Assembly (NCBI RefSeq): GCF_002092855.1
Contig: NZ_LVLC01000030.1
Span: 1 to 64,000, forward strand
DNA length: 64,000 nucleotides
Source: Campylobacter concisus
GTDB lineage: Bacteria > Campylobacterota > Campylobacteria > Campylobacterales > Campylobacteraceae
Reading direction: 5' to 3'
Shown: one piece after another, positions 31,637 through 40,724 of the stretch
Position numbering within the stretch: the first letter of the stretch is position 1
Layout: the number at the start of each line of letters is the position of its first letter
The notes under the pieces: model-generated
Seen by the model: only the letters and a program-made list of their open reading frames with translations
Told to the model about the DNA's origin: nothing
Databases searched by the model: none
Translations under genes and position numbers: made by a program

Positions 31637-32755
31637 ATGGATTTCAAGATAAATGATGACGGCTACATAATAACAAAAGCCAAAATGGCAAGTATTCAGC
31701 CTATGGAATATTTGGGCGAGGAAATAGGACGCACCAGTGGCAAGGTGTATAAAGTTTTTAGGGATGAAAAAGAAGTATTTAGCCCCGAAACAATTAAAAG
31801 TTTTGAGGGTAAGCCGCTAACACTAACACACCCAGACGACGACGTAACAGCCAAGAACTGGAAAGATACAGCGATAGGGCATATCCAAAACGTGCGCCGT
31901 GAGGGTGATTTTTTAGTAGGCGATGCCTACATCAACGACGAGATAGCGATCAAAATAATTAAAGAACAAGGAATAAAGGAGGTAAGTTGCGGATATGACA
32001 GCAAACTAATCGAGCGTGATGGGAAAATTTGGCAAACGAATATAAGGGGCAATCATTTGGCGGTAGTAGCCGAGGGGCGAGCCGGTAAAGATTGTAAATT
32101 AGGCGATAGTAAAAGGATAAAAATGAAATTCATAGATAAATTAAAAGGCGCTTTGACAGCAGCCAAAAAGTTTAAAGATAACGACGAAGTCGGTAAAGAG
32201 AAAGTAGAGGAAGCCAACGAGGCTAATAATGAGCTAGTTGATCTTTTAGAGCAAGCATTAAGCGGTGCTGAGGAAGTAAGCACAAAGCTAGACGAAACAA
32301 CCGCTGAGCTAGAAAAAACAAAAACTGAGCTAGCAGATGTAAAGGCTAAAAACGTAAAGGATAGCGACGGCACAGACGAAAACGCAGAAATCGCAGAGTT
32401 AAAGGCTAAAGTTGAAGCGTTAGAAAAAGAGAACGCAGAACTAAAGGCTGAAATCGAAAAACTAAAAGGCGAGGCAGCAACAACCGAAGCCGTAACAGAC
32501 GCTAAAGCAAATTTTAGCCACGTAAAACTAAGTGACGCTAAGAATGCTAGGGGCGTTTATGAAGCGGTAATCCTAGATAGTAAAGCATTTGAGGCTAGTG
32601 AGCTCAAAAAACTAAGTGATAGCGAGATTAAAGCTATTTATATGGGGATGCGTGTAAGCGCTAAAAATAAAGATAATAGCGGCAGCGTGCTAGATAAATT
32701 TTACGACGCTAAGCCAAACAAAATCGACTTAAATAAAAAATTTGGAGGTAAATAA
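31637..32755 (+). CDS. DUF2213 prohead protease/scaffold-like protein
   Basis: This 372-aa protein has an N-terminal DUF2213 domain (about 1-155; SFEGKPLTLTHPDDDV and EVSCGYDSKL, ending NHLAVVAEGRAG) and a long Ala/Glu/Lys coiled coil (about 190-290), the shape of a protease fused to its scaffold. It would shape and mature the prohead. It ends one base into the next gene. Confidence 0.82.
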   Translation: MDFKINDDGYIITKAKMASIQPMEYLGEEIGRTSGKVYKVFRDEKEVFSPETIKSFEGKPLTLTHPDDDVTAKNWKDTAIGHIQNVRREGDFLVGDAYINDEIAIKIIKEQGIKEVSCGYDSKLIERDGKIWQTNIRGNHLAVVAEGRAGKDCKLGDSKRIKMKFIDKLKGALTAAKKFKDNDEVGKEKVEEANEANNELVDLLEQALSGAEEVSTKLDETTAELEKTKTELADVKAKNVKDSDGTDENAEIAELKAKVEALEKENAELKAEIEKLKGEAATTEAVTDAKANFSHVKLSDAKNARGVYEAVILDSKAFEASELKKLSDSEIKAIYMGMRVSAKNKDNSGSVLDKFYDAKPNKIDLNKKFGGK

Positions 32756-33198
32756 TGGGCTATTTAGACAAAAGAGCTTTTGCGGGACAAGTAGCTAGAG
32801 CGGGCGAAAGTGCCGTAGTAGCACTAGCTTATGTAAATAATGATACCGAGGTTATCCCTTTTGGCGTGTTTGTAACTAGCAAAGACGGCGGCGTAGCAAA
32901 AATAAGCAAAGCAGCCGATCAGATTATGGGCGTTAGCCTTAAAATGGGAACTAAAAGCGAAAACAAGCCAGGCGAGGTTATGAGCATTTTATCAATCTCT
33001 TATGGTAGTGAAGTTTGGGTGCAAGGCAAAGAAAATCACGGCTTGGCAGTTGGCGACACTATACAAGTAGAAGCAACAGCAGGCGCAGACGCTGGCAAGG
33101 TAGCTAAAGCGGCAACGCTAGCAACAACAGCAGCTAAAGACAAATTTTACGTAACCGAAGTAAGCGGCGATCTTGTAAAACTAATGAGAAAGGAATAA
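32755..33198 (+). CDS. Head decoration/structural cement protein
   Basis: This 147-aa Ala/Val/Gly-rich beta protein (VARAGESAVVALAYVNNDTE) lies between scaffold and major capsid, where gp24-like cement proteins of this phage group are found. It should stabilise the capsid surface. Family assignment rests mainly on position. Confidence 0.65.
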   Translation: MGYLDKRAFAGQVARAGESAVVALAYVNNDTEVIPFGVFVTSKDGGVAKISKAADQIMGVSLKMGTKSENKPGEVMSILSISYGSEVWVQGKENHGLAVGDTIQVEATAGADAGKVAKAATLATTAAKDKFYVTEVSGDLVKLMRKE

Positions 33199-33199
33199 T

Positions 33200-34147
33200 A
33201 TGAAACTAAGAGATGAGGAAATTTTAAGCCAACTAGCGTCAGCGGCGGCTAGCTTTAACGAGGGCTTTAAAGAGCGTGAATATCCAGAAGTGCAACTCGC
33301 TAATTTTGTGCCTATCACACAAAAAGGCGATGAGAGCATAGACGCACTAGATTATGGCGAGATTGAGGGCACTCAAGATTTAGAAAACGGCTTAATTGAC
33401 GAAAACACAACATCGCTAGAAACCGAGGATTTAAATATCGTAGCCAAAAAAGGTCTATACCTAAGCTGGGCTAAGTCAGCGGTCTATACTAGCGAAGCAG
33501 TAGCTAGAGCTAAAAGGTTAGAAATTGAGCTAGATACGGCAAAGCTTAGCAGCCTTGAGCGTGTAGCACTTCTTACAATGCAAAAAACAGCACTTGTCGG
33601 TCACACTAAATTGCCAGCAGTGCAAGGCTTGCTAAATAACACTAGCGTAAAAGCAAAAGACCTAACAGCTGGCACAGCTATTAGTGCAATGACTGGTGCA
33701 GAAGCTAGAGCATTTTTCTTGTCGCTAATTGAGTTTGGCTACGAGCAAAACGGCGGTCTGTTAATCCCTAATACAATAGCGATCGATAGCAAAGACCTTA
33801 TGGCACTAGCTAGCAAATATGACAATTCTATTGGCGCGGTAAATGGTGGCGTAAATGCACTAACCGCTATTAAAGAGGCACTATCACAAAGCACAGGTGT
33901 CGATGTTAATATCGTTGGCATACCTCTAGGCTTCGCACAAGGCTTAGGTGGTGGCAAGGGTAAAAATAGAGCCGTTGTATATACAAAGAGCGAGGACGTA
34001 CTAAGCACTGACTGGGCTTTATCGCCAACAGCAATGCAACCATTTCAAAGAAGTGTGCTAAGCTGGGAAATCGCCGTTAAGGCTAAATTTACGGGTACAT
34101 TAATTCGCCAGCTTGACAAAGTGGCTTATGTAAATTACAAGGCTTAA
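33200..34147 (+). CDS. Major capsid protein (DUF2184-like)
   Basis: This 315-aa protein matches the DUF2184 capsid family by size, order and sequence features (AYxx-type YSKSxx replaced by WAKSAVYTSEAVARAKRLEI; GLLNNTSVKAKDL; a final GTLIRQLDKVAYVNY). It follows the cement gene by 2 bp with a good AAAGGAA ribosome site. Confidence 0.82.
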   Translation: MKLRDEEILSQLASAAASFNEGFKEREYPEVQLANFVPITQKGDESIDALDYGEIEGTQDLENGLIDENTTSLETEDLNIVAKKGLYLSWAKSAVYTSEAVARAKRLEIELDTAKLSSLERVALLTMQKTALVGHTKLPAVQGLLNNTSVKAKDLTAGTAISAMTGAEARAFFLSLIEFGYEQNGGLLIPNTIAIDSKDLMALASKYDNSIGAVNGGVNALTAIKEALSQSTGVDVNIVGIPLGFAQGLGGGKGKNRAVVYTKSEDVLSTDWALSPTAMQPFQRSVLSWEIAVKAKFTGTLIRQLDKVAYVNYKA

Positions 34148-34149
34148 TA

Positions 34150-34521
34150 ATGACGGCAGCCGATTTTTTAAATAAATTCCCAGAGTTTAAAGCGGTAGAT
34201 GAAACACGCATAGAGCTAAGTTTAGACGAGGCAAAGCTACAAGTTACCGAGAAAATTTGGGGGCGTTTTTACGAGGTCGGCGTTTTACACTTGGCGGCTC
34301 ACATTTTGGCAATGCAGGGGGCTTTAAACACGGAAGCGACGAACAGCCCTCACCCATTGCGTGAAATAGGCAGTAAAGCCGTAGGCAGCCTAAGCGTAAG
34401 CTATACAAGTGGTAAGACTGGCTTTGAGAGCGAAAGCGGAAGCTACTATTTAACCAAATACGGACAACACTACCTAGAACTTAAAAAGCTAGTAACTCCA
34501 CATTTTGGGCTAGTTAGATGA
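34150..34521 (+). CDS. DUF4054 head-tail connector
   Basis: This 123-aa protein begins TAADFLNKFPEFKAVDETRI and contains HLAAHILAMQ, typical of DUF4054/gp6-like adaptors that extend the portal. It overlaps the next gene by 4 bp. Confidence 0.8.
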   Translation: MTAADFLNKFPEFKAVDETRIELSLDEAKLQVTEKIWGRFYEVGVLHLAAHILAMQGALNTEATNSPHPLREIGSKAVGSLSVSYTSGKTGFESESGSYYLTKYGQHYLELKKLVTPHFGLVR

Positions 34522-34946
34522 TCGAAAAACTAGAGGGCAAGATAACCGAGTTAAAAGGGCTTAGTGTGGTGGTAGGTGTAACCGCTAAAAGCAACGCTAG
34601 AAGCGACGAGCTAACCAACGCAGACCTAGCTATGATACACGAGTTTGGCAGTCCAGCACACAACATCCCAGAGCGCTCATTTTTGCGTAAGCCTTTGATA
34701 AATAATGCTGAAGCGGTGGCTAATTTGGCAAAAAACGCAATAGGAAAATTTATTGCAGGTGAAATATCGCTAGAAACGGCGCTAGGATATGTAGGCGAGG
34801 AAGCTAAAGGGATAAGCAAAGAGGCAGTAACTAGCGGCATAAGCCCAGCTTTAAAGCCAGCCACGATTAAACATAAAAAAAGCTCAAAGCCCCTAATTAA
34901 TACAGGGCAGTTGCTAAATTCTATCACTTACGAGGTGCGAAAATGA
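34518..34946 (+). CDS. Tail completion/neck protein, 142 aa
   Basis: The segments MIHEFGSPAHNIPERSFLR and PLINTGQLLNSITYEV are typical of phage virion morphogenesis (HK97 gp10/Mu gpG-like) proteins that finish the neck. ATGA overlap with the gene upstream. Confidence 0.78.
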   Translation: MIEKLEGKITELKGLSVVVGVTAKSNARSDELTNADLAMIHEFGSPAHNIPERSFLRKPLINNAEAVANLAKNAIGKFIAGEISLETALGYVGEEAKGISKEAVTSGISPALKPATIKHKKSSKPLINTGQLLNSITYEVRK

Positions 34947-35260
34947 TAAACGTTAGCGAGCTAATAGAGGATAGCGATTTTTGTCAAGTTATCAAAAGAG
35001 GCGATGACGAGTTTAAGGCGGTGGTGCAGTTTTTAAGCAATGACGAAATGCAAAGGTTGCCAGAGGGAGAAAGATACAAAGAAGCAGTTAGGATAGATAC
35101 AAAATTTAACCTAAATTTGCAAGATGTAATAACTTACAAAGGCGTAAATTACCGCATTATTAATATGCAAGATTGGAGCGAATATGGATACAAAAACTTT
35201 GCAGGCGTTAGATTTGACGGGCTTGAAAGTTTTGATAGCCAAGGCTTTGAACGTAGATGA
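34943..35260 (+). CDS. Head-tail joining protein, 105 aa
   Basis: A small beta-rich protein (DDEFKAVVQFLSNDEMQ; YKGVNYRIINMQDWSEYG) in the neck region. The last strand pattern suits head-closure (gp16-like) proteins. Its 3' end overlaps the next gene by 77 bp. Confidence 0.65.
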   Translation: MINVSELIEDSDFCQVIKRGDDEFKAVVQFLSNDEMQRLPEGERYKEAVRIDTKFNLNLQDVITYKGVNYRIINMQDWSEYGYKNFAGVRFDGLESFDSQGFERR

Positions 35261-35690
35261 AAGCTTGGTGCGTGATAGCTACTCCAAAACGCTAAATGAT
35301 AAGGCGGCTTATTTAACGCTTCATTTGCTAACTAGCACGCAAAAAGGGCGAGAATATAAATTTATCGATGGTGAAAAAGAGATTATCACTTCAACACGTG
35401 AAGCCGTAGTGAGCGTAAATGCTTTTGGCAAAAACGCGAACTTCATCATCGAAAAACTAAACACCCTTTTTTACTCTAGTGAGTGCTTAAAAGGGCTTAA
35501 AATTTTAGGATTAGGACTAGTAACGATTAGCCCTATTAGAAACTTAAGCCAAATAGTGGGCGGTGGCGTAGAGGAGCGAGCTAGTATAGATTTGACGCTA
35601 AGCTACATAAATAGAGTGGAAGTTTCTCAAAACGAGATAAAAACAGCCGAGATTAAAACGGCAGATTTTGGCATAAAGGTAAATAGATGA
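35184..35690 (+). CDS. Tail terminator-like protein (LIC_12616 type), 168 aa
   Basis: GGAGCGAAT precedes the ATG, so the 77-bp overlap with the upstream gene is real. The sequence (YLTLHLLTSTQKGREYKFI; IGGGVEERASIDLTLSYINR-like end) resembles neck terminators placed just before sheath genes. It ends overlapping the sheath start (ATGA). Confidence 0.7.
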   Translation: MDTKTLQALDLTGLKVLIAKALNVDESLVRDSYSKTLNDKAAYLTLHLLTSTQKGREYKFIDGEKEIITSTREAVVSVNAFGKNANFIIEKLNTLFYSSECLKGLKILGLGLVTISPIRNLSQIVGGGVEERASIDLTLSYINRVEVSQNEIKTAEIKTADFGIKVNR

Positions 35691-37192
35691 GTTTAACGAT
35701 AAAAAGGATAGTGAATATCCAGCTAAACGAACAAGGGCAAATAGCAAAGAATAGAGATTTTAGCGTGATAGCTATTCTAAGCGACGACTGGTGCGAGGCT
35801 TACAATGATGTGAATACAAGATTTGTAAGTATCGCTAGTGCAAATGATGCCGCGCTAAATTTCGGCAGTGAAAGCAGAGCAACTAAAGCCGCCAAAGCTA
35901 TTTTTAGCGTTAGTGGCGTTAAAAAGGCAATCGTTGCTAAGTGGGTAAAAGAGAACAAAACAACACAAGCAACGGCAAACGAACTAAGAGGCTCGGCTCT
36001 AAACGTAGGCATTAATAAATTAAAAGCTATCACAAGCGGAAGCTTTAAGCTAAACGTAGGCGGAGCGGATAAAGTTTATACAAATTTGGATTTTAGCTCG
36101 TGCGTAGATTTTGAGGCGGTGGCAACAAAACTAACAGCGGCAATTAGCAAAGACGGAATAAAAGCAGTATATGACGCAGAGGGCAACCGCTTCATAATTA
36201 GAGCGGCAACGGCTGGCAAAAATGACAACACAAGGCTAGGTTATTTTGAGAAAGCAGATAGCGGCGACTTTGTAGGCGTGCTTTTAAACCTAGTTAGTGG
36301 CAAGAGTGATATTTACGTAGGTAAAGATAGCGTAACGCAGAAAAAAGAGAGCCTAAGTGAGGCGTTAGATAAATTATTCAACGCAACACAAGGCTTTTAC
36401 GGCGTTTATTCGTCAGCTATTTTGGCAGACGAGGAAGTAGCAGAGCTTAACGAGTGGATCACATCAGCACAAAACCCAAGCGTTGCAGGCTATACGATCA
36501 CACGCAAGGCACAGCTTGAAAGTGTGAATACAAACGTGATAAAAAAGATAGCCGATAAAGATAGCGGTCGCTTTTTTGCAACATACAACAACACGGGCGA
36601 CGAGCACGCAGGTGCTGAATTGCTAGCTAAGGCATTAAGCACTAATTGGGAGGGATCAAACACAGCCCAAACAATGAAATTTAAAAACCTAAAAACGGCT
36701 GGCACCGATAAAACAATCACGCTAAATTTAGCTGAAAAGTGCGACAAATTAGGCGTAAATTATTACACCGACTATGACGGCGTAAGTATGATAGCCGAGG
36801 GTGTGGCTTTAGGCGGTAAATTTATTGATGAAGTTGTAGGACTTGACGCTTTCAATAACCGAACACAAATAGCAGTATTTAACGTGCTAAAAGGTGCTAA
36901 GAAAGTGCCACAAACCGACAAGGGACAAGTAAGACTAATAGCAGCAGTTAAGCAAGTTTGCGAGCAATTTGTTAAAAACGGCTTTATTGCAGCGGGACAA
37001 TGGCGTGGCGATCCAGTTGGCACACTAGAAAGCGGCGATTATTTGGATTTAGGCTATTACGTTTTTAGCCCTAGCTACACCGAGCAACTACAAGCAGACC
37101 GAGAAGCTAGAAAGTCAGTGCCTATTAATGTGGCTATTAAGCTAGCTGGTGCAATACACAGCGTAGATATTTTGATAAATTACAACAGATAA
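35687..37192 (+). CDS. Tail sheath protein (DUF3383-like)
   Basis: This 501-aa protein has sheath features: an N-terminal SLTIKRIVNIQLNEQGQIA, a domain with FFATYNNTGDEHAGAELLAK, and a C-terminal VKQVCEQFVKNGFI and AIHSVDILINYNR. It would form the contractile outer tube, so the phage is a myovirus type. Confidence 0.88.
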   Translation: MSLTIKRIVNIQLNEQGQIAKNRDFSVIAILSDDWCEAYNDVNTRFVSIASANDAALNFGSESRATKAAKAIFSVSGVKKAIVAKWVKENKTTQATANELRGSALNVGINKLKAITSGSFKLNVGGADKVYTNLDFSSCVDFEAVATKLTAAISKDGIKAVYDAEGNRFIIRAATAGKNDNTRLGYFEKADSGDFVGVLLNLVSGKSDIYVGKDSVTQKKESLSEALDKLFNATQGFYGVYSSAILADEEVAELNEWITSAQNPSVAGYTITRKAQLESVNTNVIKKIADKDSGRFFATYNNTGDEHAGAELLAKALSTNWEGSNTAQTMKFKNLKTAGTDKTITLNLAEKCDKLGVNYYTDYDGVSMIAEGVALGGKFIDEVVGLDAFNNRTQIAVFNVLKGAKKVPQTDKGQVRLIAAVKQVCEQFVKNGFIAAGQWRGDPVGTLESGDYLDLGYYVFSPSYTEQLQADREARKSVPINVAIKLAGAIHSVDILINYNR

Positions 37193-37201
37193 GGGGCTAA
37201 A

Positions 37202-37636
37202 ATGGCAAGATACCAACACGATACGATCGTTTTATTAATAAACGGCTATGAAATAACCGCTTATGCAGACGGAAGCGATGTAATAAGCATAGAAAACGCA
37301 GCTGATGCAGGAGCCTATACAATAGGCGCTAGCGGTAGAGGCGTATTTACGGGCAGTTGCAACCAAAGTGGCACGCTAACCCTAAAGCTTCTACAACATA
37401 GCGAGGATTGTAAATTTTTGCAAGACCTTTACAACCAGCAAAGAACAGAGTTTAAAAGCTTTAGCCCTATGACAATGGAGTTTAAAGACACGCTAAATGG
37501 CGACGAGTTAAGTGGCTTAAATGGCTTTTTCGTAAATGACGGTGGATTAAAAAGGGGCGACGCTCACAACCCAACCGAGTTTAAAATCGCTTTTGAAAGA
37601 ATAAGCAAGCGCTTAGAAAATGGAGCTGGTAACTAA
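37202..37636 (+). CDS. Tail tube protein (DUF3277-like)
   Basis: This 144-aa beta protein (YQHDTIVLLINGYEITAYAD; GASGRGVFTGSCNQSGTLTL) directly follows the sheath gene, as expected of the inner tube protein. Confidence 0.8.
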   Translation: MARYQHDTIVLLINGYEITAYADGSDVISIENAADAGAYTIGASGRGVFTGSCNQSGTLTLKLLQHSEDCKFLQDLYNQQRTEFKSFSPMTMEFKDTLNGDELSGLNGFFVNDGGLKRGDAHNPTEFKIAFERISKRLENGAGN

Positions 37637-38040
37637 TGCAAACATACGAGCTAATGATAAACAAAAATAAGTACGTTTTAAGAAGTGCTAATTTTTTTGA
37701 AACTAAAACACAACTACAAAGCCTTTTAGGGCTAGCCAAAGACGCTATTAAAATGCAGGGCGAGGACGTGAATATAGACGTAGGACAAATAATAGCAAAT
37801 ATAGGCAGTGCAGCGTTTAGCGGTGTAGAAAATTTTATTTTAAAATATGCTAGCGTGATAAATGCAGAGGGTGGCGAAATATTATTAAGAAATATGAGCC
37901 AAGCCGAAACGCATTTTAACGCCAATAGAGGCGATTACGCACAGCTTATTTTAGAGGGGTTAAAATACCATTTTTTAGACTTCTTACCCGCTGGGGTAAA
38001 ATCCTTAACGGGTATAACAGCCTACCTAAACAAGGTGTAA
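37636..38040 (+). CDS. Tail assembly chaperone, short form
   Basis: This 134-aa protein lies between the tube and tape measure genes, the fixed place of tail assembly chaperones. It overlaps the tube stop by one base. The slippery site at 37971-37977 allows a longer fusion form. It should coat the tape measure protein during tail assembly. Confidence 0.8.
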   Translation: MQTYELMINKNKYVLRSANFFETKTQLQSLLGLAKDAIKMQGEDVNIDVGQIIANIGSAAFSGVENFILKYASVINAEGGEILLRNMSQAETHFNANRGDYAQLILEGLKYHFLDFLPAGVKSLTGITAYLNKV

Positions 38041-38204
38041 AAGGCGACTTTGAAATAGATTGGATAACGTGGCTACCGATTGTTAAAGGTTACGCCACGC
38101 TAAACGATCTACGCACCGTCTACGACTTCGAGGACGGTATCGCAATGCACGAGGTTATTATCGAGCTACTAAACGAGGAACGTCGAGCCTTAGAAAAACA
38201 ATAA
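37636..38204 (+). CDS. Tail assembly chaperone, -1 frameshift fusion
   Basis: After TTTTTTA the -1 frame is open from 37977 to 38204 and encodes 75 residues (including GDFEIDWITWLPIVKGYATL) with no start codon of its own needed. The fused product would be about 189 aa, matching the G/GT arrangement of long-tailed phages. Confidence 0.72.
37971..37977 (+). promoter_or_regulatory. -1 ribosomal frameshift site (T TTT TTA)
   Basis: In the chaperone frame the codons read CAT TTT TTA, so the heptamer fits X XXY YYZ exactly. The -1 frame downstream is open and coding-like, whereas the zero frame stops at 38038. Confidence 0.75.
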
Positions 38205-38284
38205 GGCTCACTCCTCTATTTTCTACACACAAGCCGAAAAATCAACTCAAAAATACTCTAATATGCACCTTAAAAGGATATATA

Positions 38285-39682
38285 GTGCTATTAGATGAAT
38301 TTCTTTACAAAATCGGATTTGATGTTGATAGTGGCAAGATAAAGCAGATAGAGCAAGGGTTAAAAAATATCTCTAATATTGCTAAACAAACAGCCCAGCC
38401 TATTAGCGACTTAAAACAAGAGCTAAGTAATATAAGAAGCAAATTTATGCTAATAGGTTCAGCAGCAACGGCTGCTAGTGGGCTAATAGCTAATTACTTA
38501 ACCGTGCCTTTGCAAAATATAGAGGAACTAGCAAAGAAAAAAGATAGACTATTTAATATCACACAAGCCGAAATAAATCAAGCAAAAGAGTATCAAGATC
38601 AACTACAAAAAACAAAAACGGCGATGCAGTCAATAGTAGCCCAAACAGCGATAAAATTAATCCCAGTCGTCAATCAAAGCCTAAAAGGTTTTAACAACTT
38701 TCTAATAGCAAATAAGGCTTTAGTGGTCGAGGGTTTAACTAATGTCTTTAAGTGGATATTGAAGCTAGGGCAAGTATTTACAAACACGTTTAGATTTTTA
38801 AATAAAGTAATAAGTAGCACGATAGGCTGGAAAGCGGCGTTATTAATTCTTGTAGGTGTTTTGGCGGTCGTTAAACGTGTAATGCTAGCGGCGTTTTTAA
38901 CCAACCCTATCGGCTGGGTAATTTTGCTAATAGGTGGTCTTATTTTACTAATTGACGATCTAATGACCTATTTAGACGGCGGTGAAAGTTTATTCGGCGA
39001 CTACTGGAAGCCGTTTATCGAGTGGGGCAAAAAAGCTATTGTATGGTTTAATTCGGTTAAACCGACGATAGAACAAGTGCTTAATAATATTTTGACTATT
39101 TTTAGGGGGATATTTAATGCAATAGTAGGGTATTTTAAAATTTTCATAGGTATTTTTACTGCCGATTTTGATTTGATAGAACAAGGCTGGGACGAGCTTT
39201 GGAGTGGGATAAAAACGGCGTTTAATGCTTGGATAGAAAACATAAAAATCGCCTTTAAAATCTTTATTGAAGCGGTTAAGAACCTTTTTGCTGTCGTTTG
39301 GGCGTATATTAGCGCCGGGTTTGAAAATTTAGGCAAAGTTATCATGAAGCCTTTTGAGCTTGCATTTAAATGGATAAAAGATCAATACAACAAATATATA
39401 GCTCCGATCGTTGATACGGTTAAAAACTTTGATATAGGTCAGACTGCCAAAGATATGTGGGAAGGAACAAAAAATTTATTTGGCTTTGGTAACGATACGC
39501 CAAAAGCAGCGCTGGCTACACAATACGCAGATAATAATAGATCGGTGCAGTATAACGGCGGAACAGCTACAACAACTATTAATATAAATACAAATAACCC
39601 ACAAATGGCCAACCAAATAATAAACAATAGGCAAAAAAGCGATCTAGCATTTACCCAAGCTAATTTAAGAGGTGGCTACTAA
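38285..39682 (+). CDS. Tail tape measure protein
   Basis: This 465-aa protein begins at GTG after AAAAGGATAT. It has an N-terminal coiled coil (FDVDSGKIKQIEQGLKNISN), two hydrophobic segments around 180-225 (AALLILVGVLAVVKRVMLAA and GWVILLIGGLILLIDDL), and repeated amphipathic helices. Its short length suggests a short tail, as tail length scales with tape length. Confidence 0.85.
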   Translation: MLLDEFLYKIGFDVDSGKIKQIEQGLKNISNIAKQTAQPISDLKQELSNIRSKFMLIGSAATAASGLIANYLTVPLQNIEELAKKKDRLFNITQAEINQAKEYQDQLQKTKTAMQSIVAQTAIKLIPVVNQSLKGFNNFLIANKALVVEGLTNVFKWILKLGQVFTNTFRFLNKVISSTIGWKAALLILVGVLAVVKRVMLAAFLTNPIGWVILLIGGLILLIDDLMTYLDGGESLFGDYWKPFIEWGKKAIVWFNSVKPTIEQVLNNILTIFRGIFNAIVGYFKIFIGIFTADFDLIEQGWDELWSGIKTAFNAWIENIKIAFKIFIEAVKNLFAVVWAYISAGFENLGKVIMKPFELAFKWIKDQYNKYIAPIVDTVKNFDIGQTAKDMWEGTKNLFGFGNDTPKAALATQYADNNRSVQYNGGTATTTININTNNPQMANQIINNRQKSDLAFTQANLRGGY

Positions 39683-40377
39683 TGATTGAAGTAACAAGCC
39701 GTAAGATAGGCACGTTTAGACTAGACGCAACCGAGCAAGAAAACAATAAAAGCACGCTACGCACTACTAAAAATCCTATTGAAAGCGGTGCAAATATAGC
39801 AGATCATGCCGTGCTAGAGCCAAAAGAAATAACAATCAAGGGCAAAATTGTAGCCTATGAGCCGCCAACGCTAACTAGGGGTGACGAGATTATGCAAGTA
39901 GTCCGTTTTAACCTGCCATATATAAAAACCGCTCATCGCTTCACTCAAAAGGCATACAAACTCTACAACAATGTAAAGCATATAAAAAACGAGGTAATGC
40001 GATACGCTAGGATTTTTGGCGTTGATAAGAAAATACGCGAAATAGCACCATTTTTAACTGACGGAAAAGAAAATAAGGACAATAGCACCGCCAAAAATAG
40101 ACTACAAAGCCTATATGAAAAGCTTTTAGAAGTGCAAAAGAGTGGCGAGTTTTTGATCGTGACAACTGGGTTAAAAACATATAGGAATATGTTAATTACA
40201 AGCATTGAAGTAACTACTGAAAGCGACCTATACGCTGATGTTACACTCACGCTCGAGGAGATTTTTATCGTTGAAACAAAAACGGCTAAAGGGCTAAACG
40301 TAGGTAAAAGAGGTGTAAATTTAGGCAAGACCGAGCCAAAACTAAAAAAATCAAGCCTTTTAAAGGATATATTTTGA
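39682..40377 (+). CDS. Baseplate/tail protein, 231 aa
   Basis: An N-terminal beta domain (LEPKEITIKGKIVAYEPP) is followed by a helical part. Position after the tape measure and before the plug and hub matches proteins that join tube to baseplate. Exact family not certain. Confidence 0.65.
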   Translation: MIEVTSRKIGTFRLDATEQENNKSTLRTTKNPIESGANIADHAVLEPKEITIKGKIVAYEPPTLTRGDEIMQVVRFNLPYIKTAHRFTQKAYKLYNNVKHIKNEVMRYARIFGVDKKIREIAPFLTDGKENKDNSTAKNRLQSLYEKLLEVQKSGEFLIVTTGLKTYRNMLITSIEVTTESDLYADVTLTLEEIFIVETKTAKGLNVGKRGVNLGKTEPKLKKSSLLKDIF

Positions 40378-40724
40378 TTTACGAAATACCAACAACAAAC
40401 GAGCTAAAACAAACACAAAATTTTAATATATTCGGCATGGAGCTAGAGCTAACCCTTAAATATAACGAGGTTGGCGCAGTTTGGCAATTTGATTTAACCG
40501 ATCTAAACACAAATAAAATTTTGGCTTTTAACAAGGGCTTAGCGGTTAATGCACCAAGCCTTATTAATAAGAACCTACCTTTTATTTTAATGTTAGTTGA
40601 TACCACGAAAAGCGGCGTTAATTGCGTAGATTTTAGCGAGTTAGGCGAACGCTTGAAGCTTTACGCCATTAGCAAAAAAGAGTTTAACGAGGCGATGAGC
40701 GAAATAGCAAAGGATAGGGTGTGA
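40374..40724 (+). CDS. Baseplate plug-like protein, 116 aa
   Basis: The sequence (IYEIPTTNELKQTQNFNIFG; VGAVWQFDLTDLNTNK) fits the cyanophage-type baseplate plug family that sits with small hub proteins. The start is TTG after AAAGGATATA, overlapping the gene upstream by 4 bp. Confidence 0.65.
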   Translation: MIYEIPTTNELKQTQNFNIFGMELELTLKYNEVGAVWQFDLTDLNTNKILAFNKGLAVNAPSLINKNLPFILMLVDTTKSGVNCVDFSELGERLKLYAISKKEFNEAMSEIAKDRV

